From Litorivicinus sp965656605 (GTDB lineage: Bacteria; Pseudomonadota; Gammaproteobacteria; Pseudomonadales; Litorivicinaceae): 64,000 nt of DNA. Where the stretch lies: positions 1-64,000 of the forward strand of contig CBFHLC010000003.1 of the NCBI GenBank assembly GCA_965656605.1, written 5' to 3'. The notes under the pieces are model-generated. The model did no database searches, had not been told where the DNA came from, and was given only the letters and a program-made list of their open reading frames with translations. The position numbers and the translations under genes are program-made. Shown piece by piece: positions 32,326-40,987 of this stretch (its first letter is position 1; each line of letters opens with the position of its first letter).

Positions 32326-34266
32326 ATGCGCCTAGCCGAACTCACTCTATGGTTGGATAAGGCCGTTAATCCGTCCCTGCTGATCTCCAAGGGGCGTTTG
32401 CTGTCCTCGAATCGCTCAGCCCGATTGTTGCTGGGCCCCGAAGCCAGCACCAGCATCCATACCATCTATACCTTCGAGCAGGCCTTGCCTGGCCTAACTC
32501 AAGGCATAGGCTCCCGGGCTGACTCTTGGTCGCTCAACAGCAGCATTGCCGGCCAGTACTATCAGGTGTTGGCCTCTCATTTTTTTGACGATCGCATTAC
32601 TGGTGACGAGTTCGTGCTATTGGAGTTGGTTCCGCTAGCCTGGGCCGGGGCACCGGTAGGCTTTAATGCAGGCTGGTTACATCAAGTTTCCGAGACTCCA
32701 GCCGATCATGCGGTGCTGATGGACTTGGAAGGCGCTAGGTTGTCGGCACCGCCTCGTGTTCTCCAGGCATTTGGTTTGGATCAGCATGCCGGCGTTGAGG
32801 ACTGGTGGGACCTGGTTCGTCCAACCGATCTGGCCAAACTGCGCGACTGTATCGACAAGATGTTGCAAGAGCGCTGGCGAACCAGCGAGGTGTTGGATTT
32901 TTACACCCGCGGCGAGTCCGGATCAGACTGGTCGCACTGGCACATGCAGCTGCAACGACTGCCTGCGATGCGTGACAAAAAGACGTGGTTGGTGATGCTG
33001 CTGACCTCGATTGATGGAGGCGTCAGCTTTGCTGAGCCTGACCGCACCAAGGCACTGAGTGGCAAGGTGGGTGCCGGTAGTCTGGTGGTGGTTCAGCTCA
33101 TTGGCCTGCGCGATTTTATCGAGGCCAACGATGGCGACTTGGGTCGAGCCCTGTCCAGTCAGTTCTATTCACAGGTGACTGCCAGCACAACAGAGAAGGA
33201 GCGCGTCTGGAAGCTGAGTGACGACAGCGTTGCGGCTTGGTTTGGTGGTGATACTCGTGGTCGGCGCAGCGACGAGTTCTGGCAGTCGTTGAATACGCTG
33301 CTTGAGCGTCCGTTAGTGTTTCGAGACACCCAGCACCGGGCCCGAATTCGGGCTGGCCGAGCCCGTGCTGTTAATCCAGAGAGCCGGGCTGAACAGCTAA
33401 CTGAGCGCGCATTGGCTGGGCTGGCCGATGCAAAAATTGGCAGCATGATGCAGGCGACCGCTCAGACCGATCGTAGCAACGAAGCCAATAAAGCCCTGCT
33501 CAAGCGTCAATCACAGTTGTTATCTGACTTCGACGAGGGGCGTTATCGGATGATTTATCAGCCGATTTCCCACCCCAACGATCCCAGTGATCCGGTCGGT
33601 GTTGAATCTCTCTCGCGCAGTGTCTCTGCTAACGGCAAGTTATTCAGCGGCGGCGAGATCGTGCAAGCCGCTCAACGCCATGATTTCGTTCGAGAGTGGA
33701 CCCAGTGGGGATTGGAGCAGTTACAAACCGATTTGTCAGACTGGCTGCTGGGGCGTCCCGATCGCTTTGTTACCTTTAATGTGATGCCCAGTTTGCTGCG
33801 CGATGCCAGCAGCGTTGATTGGTTGATCGCTCGCCTGCGTGAGCTGCCAGACAGCTTTCGCCAACGCCTGAATCTTGAAATCACCGAACAGTCAATCGGA
33901 AATCTAATTGCCCGAGACTCGCTGGCGACCCTGCGCGATATGGGCGTGGAGTTATACCTAGATGACTTTGGTGCAGGTGACTCCAACCTGTATCGGCTGA
34001 TCAATATTCGGCCCGAGGCGATCAAGCTGGATAAGTTTTTGGTCGACCTGATCATGGATGACCAACCTAAGTTAGAGGTGTTGTCACAGGTGTTAAGCTT
34101 GGCACGTACCATCAGCCCTCGCATTATTGCTGAAGGGATCGAGACTGAAGCTCAGTTCAATATGGTGCGTAACCTGGATGTGGATTTGATTCAGGGGTAC
34201 TACATTGGGCGCCGGCTAGATTTGGAGACCGGTGAGCCTCTGGGATCGTCCTTGCCCTCCAACTGA
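32326..34266 (+). CDS. EAL-domain protein with degenerate GGDEF-like region
   Basis: A 646-residue cytoplasmic protein with no membrane segment. The C-terminal EAL domain (about 390-640) keeps the phosphodiesterase motifs FNVMP (near 483), LEITEQS, DDFGAGDSN (near 545), IKLDKFLVD, AEGIETEAQ (near 602) and QGYYIG; the signature itself reads ESL (near 427), a tolerated variant. A central region (about 250-370) has GGDEF-domain length but lacks the active motif (LSDDSVAAWF at that place). The N-terminal part may be PAS-like. Cyclic di-GMP hydrolysis is likely. ATG at 32326 follows CGAGGT. Its last 67 bases overlap the convergent flhB-like gene. Confidence 0.88.
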   Translation: MRLAELTLWLDKAVNPSLLISKGRLLSSNRSARLLLGPEASTSIHTIYTFEQALPGLTQGIGSRADSWSLNSSIAGQYYQVLASHFFDDRITGDEFVLLELVPLAWAGAPVGFNAGWLHQVSETPADHAVLMDLEGARLSAPPRVLQAFGLDQHAGVEDWWDLVRPTDLAKLRDCIDKMLQERWRTSEVLDFYTRGESGSDWSHWHMQLQRLPAMRDKKTWLVMLLTSIDGGVSFAEPDRTKALSGKVGAGSLVVVQLIGLRDFIEANDGDLGRALSSQFYSQVTASTTEKERVWKLSDDSVAAWFGGDTRGRRSDEFWQSLNTLLERPLVFRDTQHRARIRAGRARAVNPESRAEQLTERALAGLADAKIGSMMQATAQTDRSNEANKALLKRQSQLLSDFDEGRYRMIYQPISHPNDPSDPVGVESLSRSVSANGKLFSGGEIVQAAQRHDFVREWTQWGLEQLQTDLSDWLLGRPDRFVTFNVMPSLLRDASSVDWLIARLRELPDSFRQRLNLEITEQSIGNLIARDSLATLRDMGVELYLDDFGAGDSNLYRLINIRPEAIKLDKFLVDLIMDDQPKLEVLSQVLSLARTISPRIIAEGIETEAQFNMVRNLDVDLIQGYYIGRRLDLETGEPLGSSLPSN

Positions 34267-34490
34267 TACGCCAGGACCAGTATTTCTGCGACGATCAAAT
34301 ACAGATCTTCAGGAATCTCTTCTCCGAGTCCCACGGGATCTAGCGCCCCGGCTAGCTGGGGGTGCTCAAGGATCGGTATACCGCGCTGTTTGGCGTCTGC
34401 CAAAATTGCCAGTGCCTCTTCCTGGCGGCCTTGCATCGTCGCTTTGGGCGCGCCTTGTCCGTCGTAGTGCAGTCCTGTGGCCGTCTTCAT
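34200..34490 (-). CDS. FlhB C-terminal-domain-like protein (orphan)
   Basis: A 96-residue protein matching only the cytoplasmic tail of the export switch FlhB/YscU: ATGLHYDGQGAPKATMQGR, then ADAKQRGIPILEHPQLAGAL and IPEDLYLIVAEILVLAYQL. The membrane domain and the NPTH autocleavage site are absent, so it resembles the fragment left after FlhB self-cleavage. Such stand-alone proteins lie beside FliK-like genes near ccm in other gammaproteobacteria. It overlaps the start-side FliK-like gene by 4 bases. No other flagellar gene is in the window. Confidence 0.9.
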   Translation of the reverse strand: MKTATGLHYDGQGAPKATMQGRQEEALAILADAKQRGIPILEHPQLAGALDPVGLGEEIPEDLYLIVAEILVLAYQLEGKDDPRGSPVSKSSRRPM

Positions 34491-35443
34491 GCCCGCACAT
34501 CCAAACGCCCGGTGGGCGCAGATTCGTGCTGAGTTTTCATCGGAGTCACGCGGATACCCTCAAGGGCCACACCGGCAGCACGCAGGCGCATCTCAAGGTG
34601 AGGGGCTAACGCCACCAGCTTTTGATGCACTTCAATGCGGCTGGCCACGAGCTCCATCATAACGCGCGCCGGCGCAAGGTCGGCACGGGCGATCAGCCGT
34701 CCCGCACTCGGCAGATCAAACACCAGCTCAAAACTCCACTGATCCCGTTGTTTGTGGCGGCGTTTAAGGGTCGCCTCGCCATTGACCCAGCGCTCGCCGA
34801 TCGGTAGCGGCACATCAAACCGGAAACTCTGAATACCCTGGCGTTGATCCTCGGCGCTTTGAACCGTGCGTTGGTCGTTGACCTGTGCAAAACGCTCTTT
34901 CAGCGCATCGGGCAGATCCTGGACCACGGATTTGAGTAAGTCGTCCTGCGAATTTGCCTGAACCCAGCGCTTGAGTGCGTCAGGTTGGGTGATTTGCGCA
35001 AACACGCCGGCCCAGGCCGAAAAGCCGGGTAGGGTTATGGCGCTTTGGATGATGCTGGCGGCCGGTGAGGGTAGTTGCGGTAGGGCGGCTAATAATTGCT
35101 GCGGTGTGCTAATCGGCGCGCCAGCTCGAGTCTGCCCACCAGAGCCAGCTGCAACCCGCACCATTCCAGCCTGGCGATACAGTTGCAGGGGCGAGCCGGC
35201 CGGTGGGTTGGGGGCAATCAGCGTAAAGCGCTGACCTTGGATTTCTAAGGTGACGCGATGCTGACCCTCGGCGGTGGGCTGGGATTGCGCCACCTTGGCT
35301 GTGATAGCGCTGCTGGGGCTATTGGCTTTGAGCTGCCCCAGCATCACCAGTAAGGCTTCAGCCGTGGCCGGTTTACTGGTGATCTGAGTTGGCGTTGTTC
35401 CTCGGATCTCGGGTGATTGCACGGTATACTCGGGTAATGACAA
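34487..35443 (-). CDS. FliK-like hook-length control protein (C-terminal domain type)
   Basis: A 318-residue protein with a low-complexity Ser/Thr/Pro/Gln-rich N-terminal part and a C-terminal domain (about 210-300) with WSFELVFDLPSAGRLIARADL and the Leu-rich helix after it, like the Flg_hook domain of FliK that contacts FlhB. Paired with the FlhB-tail gene, the two may form a length-control or export-switch module. The TTG start at 35443 overlaps the divergent ccmA ATG by 7 bases; GTG at 35422 is the alternative start. Confidence 0.82.
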   Translation of the reverse strand: MSLPEYTVQSPEIRGTTPTQITSKPATAEALLVMLGQLKANSPSSAITAKVAQSQPTAEGQHRVTLEIQGQRFTLIAPNPPAGSPLQLYRQAGMVRVAAGSGGQTRAGAPISTPQQLLAALPQLPSPAASIIQSAITLPGFSAWAGVFAQITQPDALKRWVQANSQDDLLKSVVQDLPDALKERFAQVNDQRTVQSAEDQRQGIQSFRFDVPLPIGERWVNGEATLKRRHKQRDQWSFELVFDLPSAGRLIARADLAPARVMMELVASRIEVHQKLVALAPHLEMRLRAAGVALEGIRVTPMKTQHESAPTGRLDVRA

Positions 35444-36048
35444 CAGCCCTAACCATAGAACAAATCCAGATCGAGCGGGACGAGCGCGTTTTGCTGTCGG
35501 ATTTTGACCTGCAGGTTGACGCAGGTCAGCTGGTGCAAATTGCTGGCGCTAACGGTGCGGGTAAGTCGACACTGCTGCGCGCCATCGCCGGTGTGTTCGC
35601 AGGGTTTACGGGCCGAATCCAGATTCATGACGCGGATCAGCCGGCCGAGCGGCGCGCTCAGGTGTTGCTGTGGACCGCATTGCCAGGGGTTAAGGCTCGA
35701 CTTAATGCGCGTCAAAATCTGCAATGGTTGCTGGATTTACGTGGCGATACCGCCGATGTCGACGATCTGCTAAAGACGGTCGGCCTTTACGGCTGGGAAG
35801 ATGCCTTGGCCGGTAGCCTGTCGACTGGGCAGGCGCGTAGGATCGCACTGGCCAGTTTGTTGGTGAATCAATCCCCCGTGTGGTTGCTGGACGAGCCGTT
35901 CAATGCGATCGACAGCGAGGGTCAGGCGCTGTTGGCCAGCATTATCCGTGATCGCCTAGCGCAGGGTGGAATAGTATTGCTAGCCACGCACCATACTCCC
36001 TCGGATCTATCTCCCGATCAGGTGGTCACACTTGGGGCAGACTCATGA
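35437..36048 (+). CDS. ccmA: Heme exporter ATP-binding protein CcmA
   Basis: ABC ATPase of the cytochrome c maturation system; with CcmB it drives release of holo-CcmE. The 203-residue protein has Walker A GANGAGKST (about 32-40), signature LSTGQARR and Walker B VWLLDEPFNAID. ATG at 35437 (MTTALTIEQIQIER) is preferred; the open frame to 35389 lies in the divergent fliK-like gene. A TATACT -10-like box lies at 35425-35430 without a clear -35. It is coupled to ccmB by ATGA. Confidence 0.95.
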   Translation: MTTALTIEQIQIERDERVLLSDFDLQVDAGQLVQIAGANGAGKSTLLRAIAGVFAGFTGRIQIHDADQPAERRAQVLLWTALPGVKARLNARQNLQWLLDLRGDTADVDDLLKTVGLYGWEDALAGSLSTGQARRIALASLLVNQSPVWLLDEPFNAIDSEGQALLASIIRDRLAQGGIVLLATHHTPSDLSPDQVVTLGADS

Positions 36049-36713
36049 GCCGCATCTGGCGCTGTTTCCGGCGCGATGTGGCGCTGAACTGGAACGATTT
36101 GGCGGCAGCTCTGCGACCGGTCATGTTCTTCTCATTGGTGGCGGTTAGTTTTCCGTTGGGCATGGGCGCGGATCCGCAATTGTTAAGAGAGGTTGCGCCC
36201 GGCTTGGTTTGGGTCGCGGCGCTTTTGGCCGTTTTGCTAGCATTAGAAGGAGTGTTCAGAGAGGACGTGCTGGACGGAACTCTCGAGCAGTGGCTGATGT
36301 CTGAGCTTCCATTGTCGATCACCGTGTTGATGCGGCTGTTGGCTCAATGGGTCTCGAGCGTGTTGCCGGTGGTGCTGCTGGGGCCTTTAATGGCGATGGG
36401 ACTAGGTCTGCCAGCTTCTAGCGCGGGCATTTTGATGCTGACGCTGCTGATCGGCACACCCACGGTTCTGCTGTTGGGTAGTGTGGGCAGTGCGTTGCTG
36501 GCACCGGCGCGCAGTGGCGGCGGTTTGCTAGGTCTGTTGGTTCTACCGCTGTTCGTCCCAATATTGGTGTTTGGCGCGGGAACTACGATGGCTCACGTAG
36601 CCGGGGTAGATGTGACAGGGCAATTGGCTTTGTTAAGTGCGATGTTAGTGGCGGCGTTGAGTTTATTGCCGGTGGCCATTGCGTCCGCTCTTCGAATTGT
36701 GACTGGAGGATAA
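36045..36713 (+). CDS. ccmB: Heme exporter membrane protein CcmB
   Basis: A 222-residue inner-membrane permease subunit with six predicted helices. The N-terminus (MSRIWRCFRRDVALNWN) and the motif FREDVLDGTLEQWLMS are CcmB signatures. It starts in the ccmA stop (ATGA) and is followed directly by ccmC. Confidence 0.95.
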   Translation: MSRIWRCFRRDVALNWNDLAAALRPVMFFSLVAVSFPLGMGADPQLLREVAPGLVWVAALLAVLLALEGVFREDVLDGTLEQWLMSELPLSITVLMRLLAQWVSSVLPVVLLGPLMAMGLGLPASSAGILMLTLLIGTPTVLLLGSVGSALLAPARSGGGLLGLLVLPLFVPILVFGAGTTMAHVAGVDVTGQLALLSAMLVAALSLLPVAIASALRIVTGG

Positions 36714-37466
36714 ATGTCTCGTTCTTGGCAATGGTTTCACCGTTGGGGGTCTTCTCCTTATGTGTTCCGTGTGGGACGCCGTTGGCAAGCTGGGTTGGGC
36801 ATCTTAGGCGCTTTGTTGCTGCTGATCGGTTGGTTCTGGGGGCTGGCCATCGCCCCAGTCGACTATCAACAGGGCAACAGCTATCGGATTATTTTCTTGC
36901 ATGTGCCAGTCGCGTTTTTAGCGCAATCGCTCTACATGGGGTTGGCCGTTGCCGGCGTCGTATTGCTGGTGTGGAAAATGAAGATCGCCGATGTGGCGAT
37001 CCAAGCCGGCCTTCCGGTCGGCGCTGTAATTACCTTTTTGGCGCTTGTAACAGGGGGTATCTGGGGCAAGCCCACCTGGGGCACCTACTGGGTCTGGGAT
37101 GCGCGCCTGACATCTATGCTGATTCTGCTGTTCTTGTATCTAGGGGCGATGGCGCTGCGCGGGGCATTACCCCAGGACGTCGCGGGTCGCGCAGTGGCAC
37201 TGCTGGTGGTGATTGGAGTCATCAACATCCCGATCATCAAATACAGTGTCGAGTGGTGGAACACCTTGCATCAGGGTCAAACCCTAAAATTGACCGAGCG
37301 GCCAGCTATGCCTGCCAGCATGTGGATGCCGCTGGTGGTGTCGATTTTGGCGTTCTACTGCCTGGCCGGATATTGGGTGCTCAAGCGTCTGCGTACCTTG
37401 CTGTTAATGCGTGAATCTAAATCCAGTTGGGCGCGGGAATATGTGGAGCAGAACCATGGCCTTTGA
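36714..37466 (+). CDS. ccmC: Heme exporter/handling protein CcmC
   Basis: Inner-membrane protein that loads heme onto CcmE. The 250-residue protein has six helices and the tryptophan-rich WWD motif WGTYWVWDARLTS (around 122-134) facing the periplasm, with conserved His residues on both sides (LHVPVAF; NTLHQGQTL). It abuts ccmB; ccmD starts inside its 3' end. Confidence 0.97.
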   Translation: MSRSWQWFHRWGSSPYVFRVGRRWQAGLGILGALLLLIGWFWGLAIAPVDYQQGNSYRIIFLHVPVAFLAQSLYMGLAVAGVVLLVWKMKIADVAIQAGLPVGAVITFLALVTGGIWGKPTWGTYWVWDARLTSMLILLFLYLGAMALRGALPQDVAGRAVALLVVIGVINIPIIKYSVEWWNTLHQGQTLKLTERPAMPASMWMPLVVSILAFYCLAGYWVLKRLRTLLLMRESKSSWAREYVEQNHGL

Positions 37467-37629
37467 AACCTTTACAGATTTTCTAGCGATGGGCCGACAC
37501 GGCCCCTACGTATGGTCCAGTTTTGGCATCGCTATAGCCTGTTTTATCGGATTGGCTATCGAGGATCGTGTGTCCCGAGCCAAGGCCGTCAAACGAATTC
37601 AACAGCAATTGAGGCGCGAGAAAGCATGA
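37456..37629 (+). CDS. ccmD: Heme exporter small protein CcmD
   Basis: A 57-residue single-helix protein that stabilises the CcmC-CcmE complex. MAFETFTDFLAMGRHGPYVW is the typical CcmD N-terminus; one membrane helix (about 20-38) and a basic tail with RIQQQLRRE follow. ATG at 37456, with GGAGC 7 bases upstream, is preferred over in-frame ATGs at 37411 and 37441. It overlaps ccmC by 11 bases and ccmE by ATGA. Confidence 0.92.
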   Translation: MAFETFTDFLAMGRHGPYVWSSFGIAIACFIGLAIEDRVSRAKAVKRIQQQLRREKA

Positions 37630-38069
37630 AGCCAGCTCGTAAACAAAAACTTGGATTGATCGCATTGGGATTGGTCGGCATTTCAGTTGCCGTTGGCCTG
37701 ACCCTGTATGCCTTATCCAACAACATTAACCTGTTTTACCCGCCGGCCAAGGTGGTCGCGGGGGAAGCTCCCGAGGGCACCACGATACGAGTGGGTGGCA
37801 TGGTCGTCGATGATAGCGTGGTGCGCGATCCCGAAAGCTTGAAGGTCAGCTTCCAGGTTACGGACTACGCTGAAAAGGTCACGATCCAATACGAGGGGAT
37901 CCTGCCTGACTTGTTCCGCGAGGGCCAGGGCATCGTTGCCGAGGGGAACCTCAGCGGGGGGGTATTGATGGCAGATATCGTCCTGGCCAAGCATGACGAG
38001 CAATACATGCCGCCCGAGATTGCCGAGTCGCTGCAAATCCCTAAAACCGAAGTCGAGGTCACCTACTGA
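37626..38069 (+). CDS. ccmE: Cytochrome c maturation heme chaperone CcmE
   Basis: Periplasmic heme chaperone tethered by an N-terminal helix (about 8-28). It has 147 residues with an OB-fold core and the heme-attachment motif KHDEQYMP (about 121-128), where the His binds heme covalently and the Tyr is an axial ligand. The start overlaps the ccmD stop; an open frame to 37512 lies in ccmD and is not used. Confidence 0.96.
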   Translation: MKPARKQKLGLIALGLVGISVAVGLTLYALSNNINLFYPPAKVVAGEAPEGTTIRVGGMVVDDSVVRDPESLKVSFQVTDYAEKVTIQYEGILPDLFREGQGIVAEGNLSGGVLMADIVLAKHDEQYMPPEIAESLQIPKTEVEVTY

Positions 38070-40048
38070 TGCTGGTTCCTGAGTTTGGTCATATCGCGTT
38101 TTGGCTTGGATTTGGGTTAGCGGTCTCGCTGGCCATCATTCCACAAATTGGCAGCTACGCCGGATGGCGTTCTTGGATGAGTGCATCCATTGGCTTGTCC
38201 CATGGCGTGTTCTTGTTCTCGAGCATTGCCTTTGTCGTCTTGCTGTATGGCTTTTTGATCGACGATTTCAGTGTGGCCTACATTGCCAAGCAATCCAACA
38301 CAGCGATGCCGTGGTACTTCAAGGCCAGTGCATTGTGGGGCGGGCATGAAGGGTCCCTGATGTTGTGGATCTGGGTGCTGGCGCTATGGACGTCGCTGGT
38401 GGCCTTGCTCAGCAATAACCTGCCTCTGGTCCTGCGGGCTCGCATCTTGTCCGTACTTGGCATCATTTGCGTGGGGTTTTTCTCGTTTACCGGCGTGACC
38501 TCCAATCCCTTTGAGCGGACGCTGCCGAATGTGCCCGCTGATGGGGCAGATCTAAATCCCTTGCTGCAGGACGTGGGACTGATTTTCCATCCGCCGTTGC
38601 TGTATGTCGGATACGTGGGTTTTGCGGTGGCGTTCGCCTTCGCGGTGGCGGCATTGCAGGGTGGCCGGCTAGACGCGGCCTGGGCGCGCTGGACTCGTCC
38701 GTGGACAACCGCAGCGTGGGCGTTTTTGACCCTAGGTATCGCGCTGGGCAGTTGGTGGGCGTATTACGAGCTCGGTTGGGGCGGTTGGTGGTTCTGGGAT
38801 CCGGTTGAAAATGCCTCACTGATGCCCTGGCTGGTGGGTACAGCGTTAGTCCACTCATTGGCAGTGACTGAAAAGCGCGGGAATTTCCGGGCGTGGACGG
38901 TGCTTCTAGCGATCAGTGCGTTTAGCCTGTCCCTGCTGGGAACTTTCTTGGTGCGCTCAGGCGTGTTGACCAGTGTTCATTCCTTTGCGAGTGACCCCGA
39001 GCGTGGCCGCTTCATTTTATATTTCTTGGCCATTATGATCGGGGGCAGTCTGACGCTGTATGCGGTTCGCGCCAGCCAACTAAAGTCCGTCGGCACACCG
39101 AACTGGTTCAGTCGAGAAGGCTTCTTGCTGTCTAACAACCTGTTACTGGTTGTCTCGGCCACCATGATTTTGCTGGGTACGCTGTATCCGCTGATCATTG
39201 ATGCGCTGGGCATGGGGCGCGTGTCGGTCGGGCCCCCATATTTCAATGCGTTGTTCGTGCCAATGGCAGTGGTGATGTTTGTATTTATGGGCATCGGGCC
39301 GCTAGCGCCATGGTCCCGTCCAGACAGCGCTTGGATCTGGCAAAAGATGCGAGTTGTGCTGGGCATTTCCATCGTCGCGGGGTTGGGTGTGTCATGGGGC
39401 TGGGGTGGTGCCGTGCCATTTTGGACTGTCGCCGGCATTGCTTGTGCTATCTGGTTAGCAGCCGGGTCCTTGATTGATATGTATTACAAGGTTCGCGGCA
39501 ATAATCCGTGGGCGCGTCTAAATAAGCTGGGTGCCGGCTATATCGGCATGGTTATCGCGCACCTTGGCGTGGCGGTGGTCACCTTTGGCGTCGCGATGGT
39601 CAGTGGTTTTGTGCAAGAACGCGATGTGCGCATGGCCTTGGGCGATGCAGAGCAGCTGGATGTGTACGAGTTCCGTATGACCTCGTTGGATGTGGTGCAG
39701 GGCCCCAACTGGGTGGCCGATCAAGCGACCATCGAGATCTACAAAGACGATCAGTTTGTCGCCGTGGTTACGCCGCAAAAGCGCACCTACACCGTCAGCG
39801 GTCAAATCATGACCGAGGCGGGCATCCATAACCGTTGGGACGGGGATTTGTTCGTTGCCATGGGCGAGCCGCTCGAAGGCGCCTGGGGCATTCGCTTGCG
39901 TATTAAACCTTTCATCAACTTCCTATGGTTGGGTTCGATTTTGATGGGTCTTGGAGGTGCTTGGGCGTTGTTTGATCCGCGCTATCGAGCACGCTTTGCC
40001 AAGTATCAACCGCAACGATCGCCCGTCGTGAGCGTGTCCAATGGGTAG
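38069..40048 (+). CDS. ccmF: Cytochrome c heme lyase subunit CcmF
   Basis: Large inner-membrane protein (659 residues, about 15 helices) that attaches heme to apocytochrome c with CcmH. The WWD domain WWFWDPVENASLMPW (about 235-249) and the flanking GGHEGSL and HPPLLYVGYVG motifs are diagnostic. It starts on the last base of ccmE's stop (TGATG) and overlaps ccmG by 8 bases. Confidence 0.97.
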   Translation: MLVPEFGHIAFWLGFGLAVSLAIIPQIGSYAGWRSWMSASIGLSHGVFLFSSIAFVVLLYGFLIDDFSVAYIAKQSNTAMPWYFKASALWGGHEGSLMLWIWVLALWTSLVALLSNNLPLVLRARILSVLGIICVGFFSFTGVTSNPFERTLPNVPADGADLNPLLQDVGLIFHPPLLYVGYVGFAVAFAFAVAALQGGRLDAAWARWTRPWTTAAWAFLTLGIALGSWWAYYELGWGGWWFWDPVENASLMPWLVGTALVHSLAVTEKRGNFRAWTVLLAISAFSLSLLGTFLVRSGVLTSVHSFASDPERGRFILYFLAIMIGGSLTLYAVRASQLKSVGTPNWFSREGFLLSNNLLLVVSATMILLGTLYPLIIDALGMGRVSVGPPYFNALFVPMAVVMFVFMGIGPLAPWSRPDSAWIWQKMRVVLGISIVAGLGVSWGWGGAVPFWTVAGIACAIWLAAGSLIDMYYKVRGNNPWARLNKLGAGYIGMVIAHLGVAVVTFGVAMVSGFVQERDVRMALGDAEQLDVYEFRMTSLDVVQGPNWVADQATIEIYKDDQFVAVVTPQKRTYTVSGQIMTEAGIHNRWDGDLFVAMGEPLEGAWGIRLRIKPFINFLWLGSILMGLGGAWALFDPRYRARFAKYQPQRSPVVSVSNG

Positions 40049-40559
40049 GTGGATCTATGCCATCCCTGTCGGCCTCGTGCTGGCGCTGGGTCTGTTATTC
40101 AACAAGGGATTGGACTTGGATCCACAGGCGATGCCCTCGGCGCTGATCGACCAGCCTTTGCCTGCGCTGGTGGTAGAGCAGCTAAGTGGTGGCCAGTCGT
40201 CACCCCGTGATGCGGTTACCGGGCCGGCCCTGATTAATGTGTGGGCCACCTGGTGCATTGCCTGCGTGGTCGAGCATCCGTATTTGGTTCAGCTATCACA
40301 GCAGGTACCGATCTTTGGTGTGAACTACAAAGATGATGACGCCAAAGCGGCTGAGTGGCTGGTCGAAAAGGGCGATCCCTACGTACTGAACTGGGCTGAT
40401 CGGGGCGGTGATCTGGGCTTGGAGTTCGGCGTGACCGGCGCCCCAGAAACCTATTTGGTGTCAGCCCAAGGCCAGATTCTATTCCGTCATCAAGGGGTAA
40501 TAGATCAAGCCGTCTGGGATGAGAAATTCAAAAGCTATTTTCCTGAGGTCAATTTGTGA
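40041..40559 (+). CDS. ccmG: Thiol:disulfide interchange protein CcmG/DsbE
   Basis: Membrane-anchored thioredoxin-like protein that keeps apocytochrome c cysteines reduced. The 172 residues include an N-terminal anchor (about 4-21) and active site WATWCIACVVEHP; the CIAC pair differs from the commoner WCPTC or WCVPC of the family. The cis-Pro loop GVTGAPETYLV is kept. It lies between ccmF and ccmH, overlapping both (GTGA with ccmH). Confidence 0.94.
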   Translation: MGRWIYAIPVGLVLALGLLFNKGLDLDPQAMPSALIDQPLPALVVEQLSGGQSSPRDAVTGPALINVWATWCIACVVEHPYLVQLSQQVPIFGVNYKDDDAKAAEWLVEKGDPYVLNWADRGGDLGLEFGVTGAPETYLVSAQGQILFRHQGVIDQAVWDEKFKSYFPEVNL

Positions 40560-40987
40560 TTCGATTTTTGTTACTGCTGTGTCTGTCGCTGCCCACGGCC
40601 GCGGCGATTGATCCACTGGCCTTCGAGTCCGAGGCTCAAGAGCGTCGATTCAAGGACTTGGTGATGGAGCTGCGTTGCCCCAAATGTCAAAACCAAGCCA
40701 TTGGTGATTCAGATGCGCCGATTGCCCAAGACATGCGCGTGAAAGTGCATGAGTTGATGATTCAGGGAAACGATAATAACCAAATCATCGAATGGCTAGA
40801 GCAACGCTACGGCAGCTATGTGCGTTACAAGCCACAGTTCGGCGGTAACACGCTGTGGCTGTGGTTGCTGCCGCCCTTCTTTTTGGCACTTGGCGGCGTG
40901 GTGGTCGCCCGTGTGATGACTCGCCGACGTGAGCTAAGCGACGCGGAACGTGCGCAGGCGGACGAGTTGCTGGGGATCAAATCATGA
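40556..40987 (+). CDS. ccmH: Cytochrome c-type biogenesis protein CcmH
   Basis: Periplasmic-facing oxidoreductase subunit of the heme lyase. The 143-residue precursor has a signal peptide (about 1-17), the conserved LRCPKCQNQ redox motif (Cys40 and Cys43 by count) and one C-terminal membrane helix (about 98-118). In this organism the TPR part is a separate gene (ccmI), unlike the fused E. coli CcmH. It starts with GTG and is coupled to ccmI by ATGA. Confidence 0.95.
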   Translation: MIRFLLLLCLSLPTAAAIDPLAFESEAQERRFKDLVMELRCPKCQNQAIGDSDAPIAQDMRVKVHELMIQGNDNNQIIEWLEQRYGSYVRYKPQFGGNTLWLWLLPPFFLALGGVVVARVMTRRRELSDAERAQADELLGIKS

